DNA from: CAG-238 sp963601575
Lineage (GTDB): Bacteria > Bacillota > Clostridia > Peptostreptococcales > Anaerovoracaceae
Length of the DNA: 64,000 bases
Assembly (NCBI GenBank): GCA_963601575.1
Contig: CAVCFO010000007.1
Coordinates: forward strand, 1-64,000
Direction of reading: 5' to 3'
A program made the translations under genes and the position numbers. Shown here piece by piece: positions 1-8,967 of the stretch (its first letter is position 1; each line of letters opens with the position of its first letter). Below the pieces are notes generated by a model. That model worked only from the letters and a program-made list of their open reading frames with translations. It had not been told where the DNA came from and made no database searches.

Positions 1-56
1 TCCTTAGCGCCGATGATACTTGGTGGGAAGCTGCCTGGGAAAGTAGGACGTTGCCA
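1..56 (+). rRNA. rrf: 5S ribosomal RNA, 3' part
   Basis: The first bases match the 3' half of bacterial 5S rRNA: the TTAGCGCCGATGATACT segment and the closing GGGAAAGTAGGACGTTGCCA. The 5' part lies before the window, so an rRNA operon ends here. An intrinsic terminator follows directly. Confidence 0.85.
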
Positions 57-66
57 ATTTGAAATG

Positions 67-95
67 AAAAAGACAGTCTAATGACTGTCTTTTTT
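67..95 (+). terminator. rRNA operon terminator
   Basis: A 12-bp perfect stem (67-78 with 83-94) has a TAAT loop and runs into a T tract. It sits just after the 5S rRNA. In the other direction it can also serve the methyltransferase gene that ends at 106. Confidence 0.85.
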
Positions 96-105
96 CTTAT
101 GCTCG

Positions 106-1377
106 TTATATGGACGTTGCCGGCACGAGCCTAGAGATGGTCGGGCTCACATGGTAGAAGCCGCAAAGGGCTTCGAACTGCTGCCGGGCGGCCTGAGACT
201 TTTGCTTTGCGTAGGCATCTGTGGCATTCGTCTTTACGGCTTTTATCATTATGTTGCGGGCAGTATGTTCGAGGGATGTAAATTCGATCATCGAGACATC
301 GTAGCCCGCACTCTCCAGCGCAAGGCCGCGGAGGCCGTCCGTCAGATATTCCGTGAGGCGATCCTTCAGGATCCCGTGTTTTAGCATCGGCCTGTGAAGG
401 TCGTTTTTTATCTGCTTGAACAGCTCGTGCTGGCAGCATGGAACGCTGAGAATGACCTTCGTATTCCATGCGACGGCATTGATGAGGGCATAGTCTGTTG
501 CGGTATCGCAGGCGTGAAGCGTCACTACCATATCGGCATGATCATCCGTATAGTCTGCGATGTCGCCCATCAGAAATTCTAGCTCGTCATATCCGAGATC
601 CTTTGCGACCTTGCCGCAAAATTCGATCACATCTTCCTTCAGGTCGAGGCCGATTATCCGGACATCTCGATTTTTTATGACCTTCAGGTAGTGATAGAGA
701 GCGAAGGTAAGATATGCCTTGCCGCAGCCGAAGTCGATGATCTTTAGGGCTCTGCCTGCGGGCAGGTATGGGAAAACATCCTCTACTATCTCAAGGTAGC
801 GATTTATCTGGCGGAACTTGCTATAGCTTCGCTGAAATACGGTCCCGTCCTCTGCCATGACTCCGAGGCGAATCAAAAAGTCACAAGGGATCCCTGCGGG
901 TATAATATAGTTTTTCGTCCGGTTATGGGAAAAGGCAGGTGCTGCGGGCGCTGCTCCTTGGCTACTGATGGCAGAGGATGCGGCGGCGTCGACGGATTTT
1001 TCGGAGACTTTCCGCGCTGACCTGGTGATCCGCGGCCTATCCGGCTTTGCGGCGAGAACTTGAATTTCCTCCTCCGCCATAATGATATTCACCTGCTTGA
1101 AATCCCCCCAGGCAAGTTGCAGCGCGAATCCCGGCGCCTGGCTGGCCTCTAGATTCTTGTGAGTCACCTTTTTGGGGAAGGTATACTCGGCCTGATATTT
1201 CACCTTGCCGCCTGCGCTTATGGGACGCATCATGACCTTGCTATATTCGAGGGATTTCTTTCGTTTTCCGGAAAAAATGATTTTGACAGGGCTTTCTCCT
1301 GAAAAAATCTCGGAAAACAGTCGCTCAAGCTCGCCAAAGCGAGGTGAATTATCTAAATTCTTAGTATTTTTATCCAT
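106..1377 (-). CDS. Class I SAM-dependent methyltransferase (Methyltransf_32-like)
   Basis: A 423-residue protein. The second half carries a Rossmann-type SAM-binding motif, IIDFGCGKAYLTFALYHYL, followed by an acidic strand (IIGLDLKED), MGDIADY, and a later VPCCQHE motif. These fit the PF13679-type methyltransferases found in Firmicutes. The N-terminal third, before the catalytic domain, is basic and low in complexity and is not recognised. The start at 1377 (MDKNTK) is chosen because GGAG lies 7 nt upstream; longer readings up to 1464 have no ribosome binding site. The substrate (RNA, protein or small molecule) cannot be told. It is transcribed towards the 5S rRNA and divergently from cdaA. 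Confidence 0.8.
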   Translation of the reverse strand: MDKNTKNLDNSPRFGELERLFSEIFSGESPVKIIFSGKRKKSLEYSKVMMRPISAGGKVKYQAEYTFPKKVTHKNLEASQAPGFALQLAWGDFKQVNIIMAEEEIQVLAAKPDRPRITRSARKVSEKSVDAAASSAISSQGAAPAAPAFSHNRTKNYIIPAGIPCDFLIRLGVMAEDGTVFQRSYSKFRQINRYLEIVEDVFPYLPAGRALKIIDFGCGKAYLTFALYHYLKVIKNRDVRIIGLDLKEDVIEFCGKVAKDLGYDELEFLMGDIADYTDDHADMVVTLHACDTATDYALINAVAWNTKVILSVPCCQHELFKQIKNDLHRPMLKHGILKDRLTEYLTDGLRGLALESAGYDVSMIEFTSLEHTARNIMIKAVKTNATDAYAKQKSQAARQQFEALCGFYHVSPTISRLVPATSI

Positions 1378-1410
1378 TTTTATCTCCAATTTATTTTTTC
1401 TCATAGCATA

Positions 1411-1439
1411 ATTATTGCATTTTTTGCACCGCTTGTCAA
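1411..1439 (-). promoter_or_regulatory. Promoter of the methyltransferase gene
   Basis: Read on the - strand: TTGACA (1439-1434), a 17-nt spacer, then AATAAT (1416-1411), about 34 nt before the chosen ATG. It is separate from the divergent cdaA promoter. Confidence 0.6.
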
Positions 1440-1495
1440 ACCCGTATGTCGCCCCCGCAATCATGCAAAGTGATAAAATAAATCACATATCGCTC

Positions 1496-1524
1496 TTGAA
1501 AATGATATGTTTTTCAAGTAAAAT
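1496..1524 (+). promoter_or_regulatory. Promoter of the cdaA-glmS operon
   Basis: TTGAAA (1496-1501), a 17-nt spacer, TAAAAT (1519-1524). Transcription would start about 24 nt before the GTG start of cdaA, and the AAAGGAG ribosome binding site lies at 1542-1549. Confidence 0.65.
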
Positions 1525-1554
1525 AGAAAATAGTAAGTGTGAAAGGAGAGCCTT

Positions 1555-2397
1555 GTGAATAATTTTTTTGATAACATAGCCTCAAGTGTTGGAATTACAG
1601 ATGTTTTGGACATAGCGATCATTACATTTTTGATATATAAATTGCTCGGGTTTATCAGAGAAACCAGGGCCGAGCAGCTGGCAAAGGGCCTGCTCCTTCT
1701 TGTGGTGGCGACGGTCGCCTCCAGGTGGCTGCACCTTTATACGCTGCACTGGCTTTTGTCGAGCCTCATTAGCGCGGGACTCGTGGCCATCGTGGTCATA
1801 TTTCAGCCGGAACTTCGAAGGGGCCTGGAATATATCGGTAGAAGCCGAATTACCAATGTTTTCGGCGAGGTTGACAAGGAAGAAGCAAAGCGCATCGTCG
1901 GACAGTTCGTGGAGGCCATCGAGTCTATGTCGGCGAGCAAGACAGGCGCGCTGATAGTGATAGAGAGAGAAATTTCCCTGAATGATATAGTGGAGACCGG
2001 AACCGTCATAGATGCCCAGATTACAGCCCAGATGATAGGAACGATATTCTACGAGGGAACGCCACTTCACGATGGCGCGGTGATTGTCCGCGGGGATAAG
2101 CTCCACGCGGCAGGCTGCGTGCTCCCGCTCACACAAAATAAAGAACTCAACAAGGAGCTTGGGACCCGTCACAGAGCCGGCATCGGCATCACCGAAAACT
2201 CGGATGCGCTCGTAATCATCGTCTCCGAAGAAAACGGAGTAATTTCGATTGCCCAAAACGGCAAGCTGACAAGATTCCTCGACGGCAAGAAGATAGAGAA
2301 GAAGCTTCTAAGCCTCTATTTCGAAGGCGAGACGGAGCAGAAACTTTCCGATAGAATCAGCAAAGCGATAAGGGGAGGAAAAAATGTTAAAAAGTAA
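1555..2397 (+). CDS. cdaA: Diadenylate cyclase CdaA (c-di-AMP synthase)
   Basis: Makes the second messenger c-di-AMP from two ATP at the inner face of the membrane. The 280-residue protein has hydrophobic segments at about residues 18-32, 44-57 and 66-83. The DAC catalytic domain follows, with the DGA motif at 173-175 (LHDGAVIV) and the RHR motif at 205-207 (GTRHRAGIG). Both signatures needed for activity are intact. The start is GTG at 1555, with AAAGGAG just upstream. It overlaps the next gene (ybbR/cdaR) by 14 bp, which implies translational coupling. The order cdaA-cdaR-glmM is the classic Firmicute arrangement, in which both partners modulate cyclase activity. Confidence 0.96.
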   Translation: MNNFFDNIASSVGITDVLDIAIITFLIYKLLGFIRETRAEQLAKGLLLLVVATVASRWLHLYTLHWLLSSLISAGLVAIVVIFQPELRRGLEYIGRSRITNVFGEVDKEEAKRIVGQFVEAIESMSASKTGALIVIEREISLNDIVETGTVIDAQITAQMIGTIFYEGTPLHDGAVIVRGDKLHAAGCVLPLTQNKELNKELGTRHRAGIGITENSDALVIIVSEENGVISIAQNGKLTRFLDGKKIEKKLLSLYFEGETEQKLSDRISKAIRGGKNVKK

Positions 2398-3580
2398 CAA
2401 GTTCAATTTGATTCTCGCCCTGATCGTCGCAATAGTTTTGTGGGCATATGTTTTGGTAGATGTAAACCAGTCCTCCACCGACACGGTGAAGGGCGTGCCG
2501 ATTACGATACTCAATGAGGACGAGCTCGCACAGGAAGATCTGGTTATTTTGTCGACCGATTACGAAAAAGTCAACATCAGCTATTCCTGCCAGCGCTCAG
2601 CCATCGGCAAGGTCAAGAAATCCGACTTTAGCGTCACCGCAGATGTTGAGGGTCTGAGAAAGGGAACCCACAAGATCAAGCTTTATATTTCATCGCCCGA
2701 CGATGTTTCCATCGAGAATGTGAGCATCCAAAAGATAACCGTGACAGTTGATGATCTGGTGACAGAAGCAAAGACCATCACCCCGGTGATTACGAATATC
2801 GAGGGAGACGATTCAGAACCGAATATTTTGCAGGTAAGCGACGATACGCTGAATGTGACCGGAGCGAAAACTCTGGTCGACGAGGTTGCATCACTCAATG
2901 CTGTCCTGGATGCATCCAAGGTCGGAACGGAGATGAAATCCTTCACGGTTTCGCCGATTCCGGTTGACTCGGACGGAAACGAGGTTGAGGGCGTCACGGC
3001 GAGCAAGGAAAACATATCGATAACGGCGGTGCTTTTCCAAAAGAAGACCGTGGACCTTGAGGTTCCGATAGAAGGACTCGACTCGACGGAGTACGAACGG
3101 AGCATTTCCGTGCCTAAGACGATTACGATAAAGGGCAGGGACAGCGTTCTGTCGACCATAGAAAGCGTAAGCTGCGAGGCGGTCGACCTTAGCAATGTTT
3201 ACGAGGATAAGGATATAAAGCTCGTGCCGATTTTGCCGCTGGGAGTCAGCGTGGCTACGGAGTCAGAAAGTCTCTACCTCAAGGCAGTCGTCAGGGGTGT
3301 CGAAACGAAGACATTTACATTCAGCCAGACCGATGTGGAAATAAATGGTATAACAGAGGAAATGTCGGCAACCGCCGGCAGCGTGGATATAGAGGTTACC
3401 GTAACAGCAAAATCGAGCGACATGGATGACATCACTGAGGAAGATTTTGTGCTCGCGGCGAATGTTGAAGGCTTGGAGGCGGGTGAACACGAAGTGGCGC
3501 TTTCCTGCGTTTGCAAGAAGACTCACGCGGATCTGGAATATACGCCAAGCAAAATAAATATAACTATTGATGCGAATTAG
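2384..3580 (+). CDS. cdaR: YbbR-domain protein, CdaA regulator CdaR
   Basis: A 398-residue, membrane-anchored extracytoplasmic protein. It has one N-terminal transmembrane helix (about residues 7-25, LILALIVAIVLWAYVLVDV), then roughly four successive YbbR-type beta-rich repeats rich in Val, Thr, Ser and acidic residues. In Bacillus and Listeria the homologue binds CdaA across the membrane and adjusts c-di-AMP production. The ATG at 2384 has AGGGGAGG upstream and lies inside the end of cdaA. About 40 nt separate it from glmM, so the genes are probably one transcript. The repeat count was judged by eye. Confidence 0.88.
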   Translation: MLKSNKFNLILALIVAIVLWAYVLVDVNQSSTDTVKGVPITILNEDELAQEDLVILSTDYEKVNISYSCQRSAIGKVKKSDFSVTADVEGLRKGTHKIKLYISSPDDVSIENVSIQKITVTVDDLVTEAKTITPVITNIEGDDSEPNILQVSDDTLNVTGAKTLVDEVASLNAVLDASKVGTEMKSFTVSPIPVDSDGNEVEGVTASKENISITAVLFQKKTVDLEVPIEGLDSTEYERSISVPKTITIKGRDSVLSTIESVSCEAVDLSNVYEDKDIKLVPILPLGVSVATESESLYLKAVVRGVETKTFTFSQTDVEINGITEEMSATAGSVDIEVTVTAKSSDMDDITEEDFVLAANVEGLEAGEHEVALSCVCKKTHADLEYTPSKINITIDAN

Positions 3581-3620
3581 ATTTGGCTGACGCAAATATG
3601 ATTCAGCACGGGGGAACTTT

Positions 3621-4976
3621 ATGGGAAGACTTTTCGGAACCGATGGAGTAAGAGGCATCGCGAACAAGGAACTTACGCCGGAATTGGCATTCAAATTGGG
3701 AAAGGCAGGCACTTATGTCCTGAAGAAGAGCAATGAAAGGCCTGTGATAGTAATTGGCAAGGACACGAGGGTTTCCGGCGATATGCTGGAAAATGCGCTG
3801 ACCGCAGGGATTTTGGCGGTAGGCGGAAATGTTATCAAAGCCGGGGTCATTCCGACGCCGGCTGTTGCTTACCTTGCAAGGCATTATGGTGCGGACGCCG
3901 GAATCGTGATCAGTGCCTCGCATAATACCTTCGAGTATAACGGAATAAAATTTTTCAACGGCGAGGGATTCAAGCTTGACGATCTGCTGGAAGAAAAGAT
4001 CGAGGACCTCATCATAGCAAGCGTCGATGTAAATAGTCATGTAACCGGCGAAGAAATAGGAAAATGCCTCGAGGCGGAGGATAGCGCTCTCGAGCTTTAT
4101 GCCGATCACCTGCTAGAGACCGTAGACTACAGGCTCGATGGCAAGAAGGTGGTACTCGACTGTGCAAACGGAGCATCTTATAAGGTCGCATCGCAGGTTT
4201 ATATGGCCCTTGGGGCGGATGTTATTACGATCGGCGACAGACCGGACGGCACGAACATAAATGATGCTTGCGGCTCGACTCACCCCGAGAGGCTGCAGGC
4301 AGCGGTGCTCAAACACCATGCCGATATAGGCCTTGCCTTCGACGGAGATGCAGACAGGCTGATCGCTGTTGATGAGCTCGGCAGGGTGCTTGACGGAGAC
4401 AAGACCATTGCGATCTGTGCGAAGATGCTCAAAAACGAAGGAAAGCTAAAGGATAACAAAGTCACAGTAACGGTTATGAGCAATATAGGCTTCCACAAGG
4501 CGATGGAAGAAGAGGGAATTTCCGTAGATGTTACGGGAGTCGGAGACCGCTATGTGCTCGAGAGGATGCTAGAGACAGGATGCACAATCGGCGGCGAGCA
4601 GTCGGGGCATATCATCTTCCTCGACCATACGACGACGGGTGATGGGATTTTGTCTTCATTGCAGCTCGTGAAGGCGCCTCTTTTGTCAGGCAGGAGGTTA
4701 TCCGAGCTTGCAGACGAGATCAAAATCTACCCGCAGGTTCTAGTGAATGCCAGAATAAATAACGATTATAAGAAGACATATATGAAGGACGAAGAGGTCG
4801 CCTCTGCGATCGCGTCCATAGAGGAGAAGATGCAGGGAAGCGGCAGAGTGCTGATTCGCCCATCGGGTACGGAGCCTTTGGTGAGGGTCATGCTCGAGGG
4901 CTGCGACACGAAGATGATAAGCCAGCTCGCAGAAGAGCTCGCAGCATTGATCGAGAAGAAGTTCAGGAGGAAATAA
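3621..4976 (+). CDS. glmM: Phosphoglucosamine mutase
   Basis: Interconverts glucosamine-6-P and glucosamine-1-P for UDP-GlcNAc and peptidoglycan synthesis. At 451 residues it has family length. It begins GRLFGTDGVRG, has the phosphoserine loop ISASHN (active Ser about residue 100), the metal loop FDGDADR (about 240) and the C-terminal phosphate-binding RPSGTEPLVRVM. It sits between the c-di-AMP genes and glmS, 4 bp before glmS. GlmM is known to bind and inhibit CdaA in Firmicutes, so this operon joins the regulator and the cell-wall precursor step. Start ATG is preceded by GGGGGA. Confidence 0.97.
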   Translation: MGRLFGTDGVRGIANKELTPELAFKLGKAGTYVLKKSNERPVIVIGKDTRVSGDMLENALTAGILAVGGNVIKAGVIPTPAVAYLARHYGADAGIVISASHNTFEYNGIKFFNGEGFKLDDLLEEKIEDLIIASVDVNSHVTGEEIGKCLEAEDSALELYADHLLETVDYRLDGKKVVLDCANGASYKVASQVYMALGADVITIGDRPDGTNINDACGSTHPERLQAAVLKHHADIGLAFDGDADRLIAVDELGRVLDGDKTIAICAKMLKNEGKLKDNKVTVTVMSNIGFHKAMEEEGISVDVTGVGDRYVLERMLETGCTIGGEQSGHIIFLDHTTTGDGILSSLQLVKAPLLSGRRLSELADEIKIYPQVLVNARINNDYKKTYMKDEEVASAIASIEEKMQGSGRVLIRPSGTEPLVRVMLEGCDTKMISQLAEELAALIEKKFRRK

Positions 4977-4980
4977 AAAA

Positions 4981-6831
4981 ATGTGCGGTATAGTTGGATA
5001 TGTCGGGAAAAATGATGCGAAGGACATCATCATGGACGGCCTCAAAAGAATGGAATATAGGGGATATGATTCCGCGGGCATCGCGCTGGTCAGAAATGGC
5101 GGCATCGACATTCGCAAGAAGGTCGGCGAGATCACGAACCTGGAGGAGCTCCTGAGGCGCGAAATGGCAATGGGGATCAGCTTTGACAGTCATACGGGGA
5201 TAGGCCATACCAGATGGGCGACCCACGGCGCGCCATCTGATATAAATGCGCACCCCCACACAAATGGCGACGGCTCAATAGCCATAGTGCATAATGGGAT
5301 AATAGAAAATTTCGTAGAACTGAAAGAAAAGCTCATAAAGGAACATAATATAAAATTAAAATCCGATACGGATACCGAAGTCGCTGCACATCTTATTGGA
5401 ATACATATGAAAAATTGCAGCAGCCTCGAGGATGCGGTATATGCCGCGACATGCGAGATGACGGGAGCATATGCCCTTGGCGTTGTATCCAGCAAGGATC
5501 CAAACAAGATCGTTGCCGTGCGAAAGGACGCGCCGCTCATCGCCGGAATCGGCGACGGCGAAAATTTCATAGCCTCTGATATTCCTGCGCTCATGAAGCA
5601 TTGCAAGGAGATCTATCTCATCGAAAACGGGGAGATGGTAGTCGTGACGGCAGAAGAAATCAAGATTTTTGACGAGCACAGAAAACCGATGCGCCGCGAG
5701 GTTTTCCATGTTACCTGGGATGCGGATGCGGCAGAAAAAGAAGGCTACAGCCATTTCATGCTGAAGGAAATTTATGAGCAGCCGAAGGCGATTGGCGAGA
5801 CCTTGAATCGCAGGCTGGACGAAACCGGGCATATAAAGCTTGACGGAATTTCACTCACAAAAGAAGACCTGGAAGGCTTCTCAAGAATATATATAGTAGC
5901 CTGCGGAACGGCCTATCACGCCGGGCTTGTCGGCAAGACGATCATCGAAAAATTTGCGCGGATTCCTGTGGAGGTAGATGTTGCATCGGAATTCAGGTAT
6001 AGAGATCCTCTCGTGGACAAAAGGACGCTGTTCATTGCAATCAGCCAGTCCGGAGAGACCCTAGATACCCTCGCAGCACTCAGAGAGGCGAAGGCAAAGG
6101 GCGCAAGGATACTTAGCGTGGTAAATGTTGTGGGAAGCTCCGTTGCCAGGGAATCCGATGATGTATTTTATACCTGGGCGGGCCCGGAAATCGCCGTTGC
6201 ATCAACCAAGGCATATACCACGCAGCTTGTATGCATGTATCTTCTCGGGCTTTATATGGGCCTTGCGCTTGGAAAGATCTCTGAGGAATTTTACCGCGGA
6301 TTTATTGCAGATTTGAAAAAGATACCGGAAAAACTTGCAGAATATCTCAAGGATGTGAGAGAAATCGAGGCACTGGCGAAGATACTTTATAATAGAGATC
6401 AGGTATTCTTTATCGGAAGAGGCCCGGACTCGGCGGTAGCTTATGAGGGTTCCCTAAAGCTCAAGGAAATATCATATATCAATTCTTTTGCCATTGCAGC
6501 AGGGGAGCTCAAGCACGGAACCATCGCGCTGATTGAGCCGGGCACGCTGGTTCTTTGCCTGGACACCCAGGATAGGCTCTACGAGAAAATGCTTTCAAAC
6601 ATACAGGAAATCAAGGCAAGAGGCGCCCATGTGCTTTCTATCGCAAAGGAAGGCAGAAGGCAAATCGAGGCGCAGAGCAACGAGGTTATCTACATTCCGG
6701 AGTGCAGGGATGAGCTGACGCCGCTTCTTAGCATCGTGCCGCTGCAGCTTTTCTCGTACTATGTAGCAAAGGAAAGAGGATGCAATATCGATAAGCCAAA
6801 GAACTTGGCAAAGTCGGTTACGGTCGAATAG
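4981..6831 (+). CDS. glmS: Glutamine-fructose-6-phosphate aminotransferase
   Basis: Makes glucosamine-6-phosphate from fructose-6-P and glutamine. The 616-residue protein starts MCGIVGYVG with the catalytic Cys right after Met, followed by the class II glutamine amidotransferase domain (HTRWATHG, HNGIIENF). Two SIS isomerase domains follow (CGTAYHAG, ISQSGETLDT) and the C-terminal DKPKNLAKSVTVE. The ribosome binding site AGGAGG lies inside the end of glmM and only 4 bp separate the genes. There is therefore no room for the glmS ribozyme that many Firmicutes carry upstream, and control must come from the operon promoter or c-di-AMP. Confidence 0.97.
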   Translation: MCGIVGYVGKNDAKDIIMDGLKRMEYRGYDSAGIALVRNGGIDIRKKVGEITNLEELLRREMAMGISFDSHTGIGHTRWATHGAPSDINAHPHTNGDGSIAIVHNGIIENFVELKEKLIKEHNIKLKSDTDTEVAAHLIGIHMKNCSSLEDAVYAATCEMTGAYALGVVSSKDPNKIVAVRKDAPLIAGIGDGENFIASDIPALMKHCKEIYLIENGEMVVVTAEEIKIFDEHRKPMRREVFHVTWDADAAEKEGYSHFMLKEIYEQPKAIGETLNRRLDETGHIKLDGISLTKEDLEGFSRIYIVACGTAYHAGLVGKTIIEKFARIPVEVDVASEFRYRDPLVDKRTLFIAISQSGETLDTLAALREAKAKGARILSVVNVVGSSVARESDDVFYTWAGPEIAVASTKAYTTQLVCMYLLGLYMGLALGKISEEFYRGFIADLKKIPEKLAEYLKDVREIEALAKILYNRDQVFFIGRGPDSAVAYEGSLKLKEISYINSFAIAAGELKHGTIALIEPGTLVLCLDTQDRLYEKMLSNIQEIKARGAHVLSIAKEGRRQIEAQSNEVIYIPECRDELTPLLSIVPLQLFSYYVAKERGCNIDKPKNLAKSVTVE

Positions 6832-6901
6832 GCATAGATAAGATTGGAAAATACCAAAAAGCACGAAAAGACATGGATAAAACGAAAAAACGGAGGGAAA
6901 G

Positions 6902-8152
6902 ATGAAGGATTACGAAATAAGAGATTTGGCGCTGGCGCCGGCCGGACATCAGAAGATCGAATGGGTGCGCGAGCATATGCCGCTGCTGCGCGGTATGGAG
7001 GACGAATTCAAGAAGACGAAGCCGTTTGAGGGAATAAAGATTTCTCTTTCGGTGCATCTTGAGGCAAAGACGGCATATCTTTGCAAGGTTCTTGCGGCAG
7101 GTGGGGCTGCGATGTCGGTTACCGGCTCAAACCCTCTCAGCACCAAGGACGAAATCGCAGCTGCCCTTGCAGACTGCGGCATCAAGGTCTTCGCATACCA
7201 TGCGGCAACGCCTGCGGAATATGAAAGACACATAGAAATGTGCCTTGAACACAGGCCAAACATCGTAATAGATGACGGTGCGGATCTTGTTAGCTGCCTG
7301 CATGGGAGGCGAGAGGACCTGGCAGAAGAAATGTGGGGCGGCTGCGAAGAGACCACCAGCGGAATCATCCGCCTGAAGGCCATGGCAAAGGAAGGCGTCC
7401 TCAAATTCCCGATGGTAGCCGTAAATGATGCGGATTGCAAGCATCTCTTCGACAACCGCTACGGCACGGGGCAGTCCACCTGGGACAGCATCATGCGCAA
7501 CACGAATCTCATAATCGCAGCAAAGACCGTGGTCGTGGTAGGATATGGCTGGTGCTCGCGTGGAATCGCCATGAGAGCCGCGGCGCTCGGAGCTCAGGTT
7601 ATCGTAACAGAAATCGATCCTGTCAAGGCCATCGAAGCCCGTATGGACGGATTCTCGGTAATGAAGATGGAGCAGGCGGCGCCGCTCGGAGATATATTCG
7701 TGACCGCAACTGGCTGCGCATGGACGATTACCGTGGACAATATGCTAAAGATGAAGGATGGAGCAATCCTCGCCAACGCAGGACATTTCAATGTAGAAAT
7801 CGACATGGCAGGCCTCGAAAAAGCCTGCATAGAAAAGAAAGAAATGCGCGAAAATATCACAGGCTACCGCCTCGAAAACGGCAAGTGGGTAAATGTAATT
7901 GCAGAAGGAAGGCTTGCAAATATCGCAGCGGCGGACGGACATCCCGCAGAGATCATGGACATGAGTTTCGCGGTTCAGGCACTGTCTGCTATGTATATTC
8001 GAGATAATCACGAGGCACTTGCAAATGATGTAATCGATGTTTCCGCACAGATCGACGATGTGGTCGCCAGAAGAAAGCTTGCGGCATGGGGCATCGAAAT
8101 CGATGAGCTCACCCCCAAGCAGGTTCACTATCTTAACAGCTGGCAGATTTGA
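6902..8152 (+). CDS. ahcY: Adenosylhomocysteinase (SAH hydrolase)
   Basis: Cleaves S-adenosylhomocysteine to adenosine and homocysteine, recycling the product of methyltransferases. The 416-residue protein shows NNR/NRYGTGQSTWDS near the substrate lysine-aspartate region (VAVNDADCKHLFDNRYGTG), the NAD-binding loop VVVGYGWCSRGIAMRAAALGA, and C-terminal GRLANIAAADGHPAEIMD. This is the shorter bacterial and archaeal form. The start ATG follows GGAGG at good spacing. It lies 70 bp after glmS. It may be a separate unit, as the gap contains no strong promoter that I can see. Confidence 0.95.
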   Translation: MKDYEIRDLALAPAGHQKIEWVREHMPLLRGMEDEFKKTKPFEGIKISLSVHLEAKTAYLCKVLAAGGAAMSVTGSNPLSTKDEIAAALADCGIKVFAYHAATPAEYERHIEMCLEHRPNIVIDDGADLVSCLHGRREDLAEEMWGGCEETTSGIIRLKAMAKEGVLKFPMVAVNDADCKHLFDNRYGTGQSTWDSIMRNTNLIIAAKTVVVVGYGWCSRGIAMRAAALGAQVIVTEIDPVKAIEARMDGFSVMKMEQAAPLGDIFVTATGCAWTITVDNMLKMKDGAILANAGHFNVEIDMAGLEKACIEKKEMRENITGYRLENGKWVNVIAEGRLANIAAADGHPAEIMDMSFAVQALSAMYIRDNHEALANDVIDVSAQIDDVVARRKLAAWGIEIDELTPKQVHYLNSWQI

Positions 8153-8175
8153 TTCGAAAAAAAGAATAGATTGGA

Positions 8176-8196
8176 TAGAATAGAATAGAATAGAAT
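8176..8196 (+). repeat. Short tandem repeat (TAGAA)4
   Basis: Four perfect copies of the pentamer TAGAA plus one base lie in the 91-bp gap between ahcY and the UPF0340 gene. It is about 50 nt before the next start codon and outside any coding region. It is short and may be incidental, but it is the same unit length as the (AGCAG)10 repeat at 58912. Confidence 0.8.
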
Positions 8197-8243
8197 GATG
8201 AGCCGGTAGGCATAAGAATATGTAGTGCATTGGAGGGCAAAAA

Positions 8244-8837
8244 ATGAGCGCAACTTATGAAAAAATAAAGGACCAGGCAAGGATCGCGGCAGAGGAGCTT
8301 GTAGGAATCGCAAGGCTCAAAAAAGGCGATATCTTCGTAGTAGGCTGTAGCTCCAGCGAGGTCATGGGCCAGCGAATCGGGAAAGGCTCCGATATAAATG
8401 CCGCAGAAGCAATTTATGATGGGCTAATGTCGGTGCTCGAGCCGAAGGGCATCTTCCTTGCGGCGCAGTGCTGCGAACATCTTAACCGTGCGGTTATAGT
8501 TGAGAAAAAGGCGCTCCTGCCGGGGACGGAGATCGTAAATGTAGTTCCGCATCCTCATGCGGGAGGATCGTTTGCGACGACATTTTATGCCAGGGCAAAG
8601 GAACCGGTAGCCGTAGAGGAGATCAAGGCCGACGCAGGAATCGACATCGGGAATACCCTGATCGGGATGCAGCTAAAGAAGGTTGCAGTTCCCGTAAGAC
8701 TCAGCATAAAAAAAATCGGCGAGGCTCCTATCGTATGCGCCAGAACCAGACCGAAGTTCATCGGCGGCGCAAGAGCAAAGTATGATGATGTCCTCTCCGG
8801 AGGCGATATTGCAAGACCGAAGGAAATAGAGGTTTAG
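8244..8837 (+). CDS. UPF0340 / TIGR01440 family protein (YwlG-like)
   Basis: A 197-residue protein matching the YwlG (DUF436) family by its GCSSSEVMGQRIGKGSDINAA block, CCEHLNRA, and the late FIGGARAKYDD motif. In Bacillus the homologue lies near glyA, and its molecular role is not established. The conserved Cys and Ser residues near the N-terminus and the CCEH pair suggest a metal- or ligand-binding site, but this is inference. The start ATG has TGGAGGG 7 nt upstream. A hairpin terminator follows, so it probably ends a transcript. Confidence 0.85.
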   Translation: MSATYEKIKDQARIAAEELVGIARLKKGDIFVVGCSSSEVMGQRIGKGSDINAAEAIYDGLMSVLEPKGIFLAAQCCEHLNRAVIVEKKALLPGTEIVNVVPHPHAGGSFATTFYARAKEPVAVEEIKADAGIDIGNTLIGMQLKKVAVPVRLSIKKIGEAPIVCARTRPKFIGGARAKYDDVLSGGDIARPKEIEV

Positions 8838-8880
8838 CAAGGCGCAGACGAAGGAGCGGCATATCGAAACAGAAGATGAG

Positions 8881-8912
8881 ACGGCGGGCATAAAATCCGC
8901 CGTTATTTTGTA
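8881..8912 (+). terminator. Hairpin terminator after the UPF0340 gene
   Basis: A 7-bp GC-rich stem ACGGCGG/CCGCCGT (8881-8887 with 8897-8903) with a 9-nt loop, followed by TATTTTGT. The T tract is interrupted, so termination may be partial. Confidence 0.55.
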
Positions 8913-8938
8913 TATTTTGTGAAGAAAAGGTGCCTTCC

Positions 8939-8967
8939 TTGACTTGAAATCGATTTCAAAGTATAAT
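8939..8967 (+). promoter_or_regulatory. Strong promoter with a palindromic spacer
   Basis: TTGACT (8939-8944), a 17-nt spacer and a perfect TATAAT (8962-8967). The spacer contains a perfect 16-bp palindrome, TTGAAATCGATTTCAA (8944-8959). A dimeric repressor sitting there would block RNA polymerase. The ribosome binding site AAGGAGG (8976-8982) begins almost at the expected transcription start. Confidence 0.75.

Noticed and set aside
4977..4980. glmS ribozyme before glmS
   Set aside because: Only 4 bp lie between glmM and glmS, so the ~170-nt ribozyme cannot be present there.
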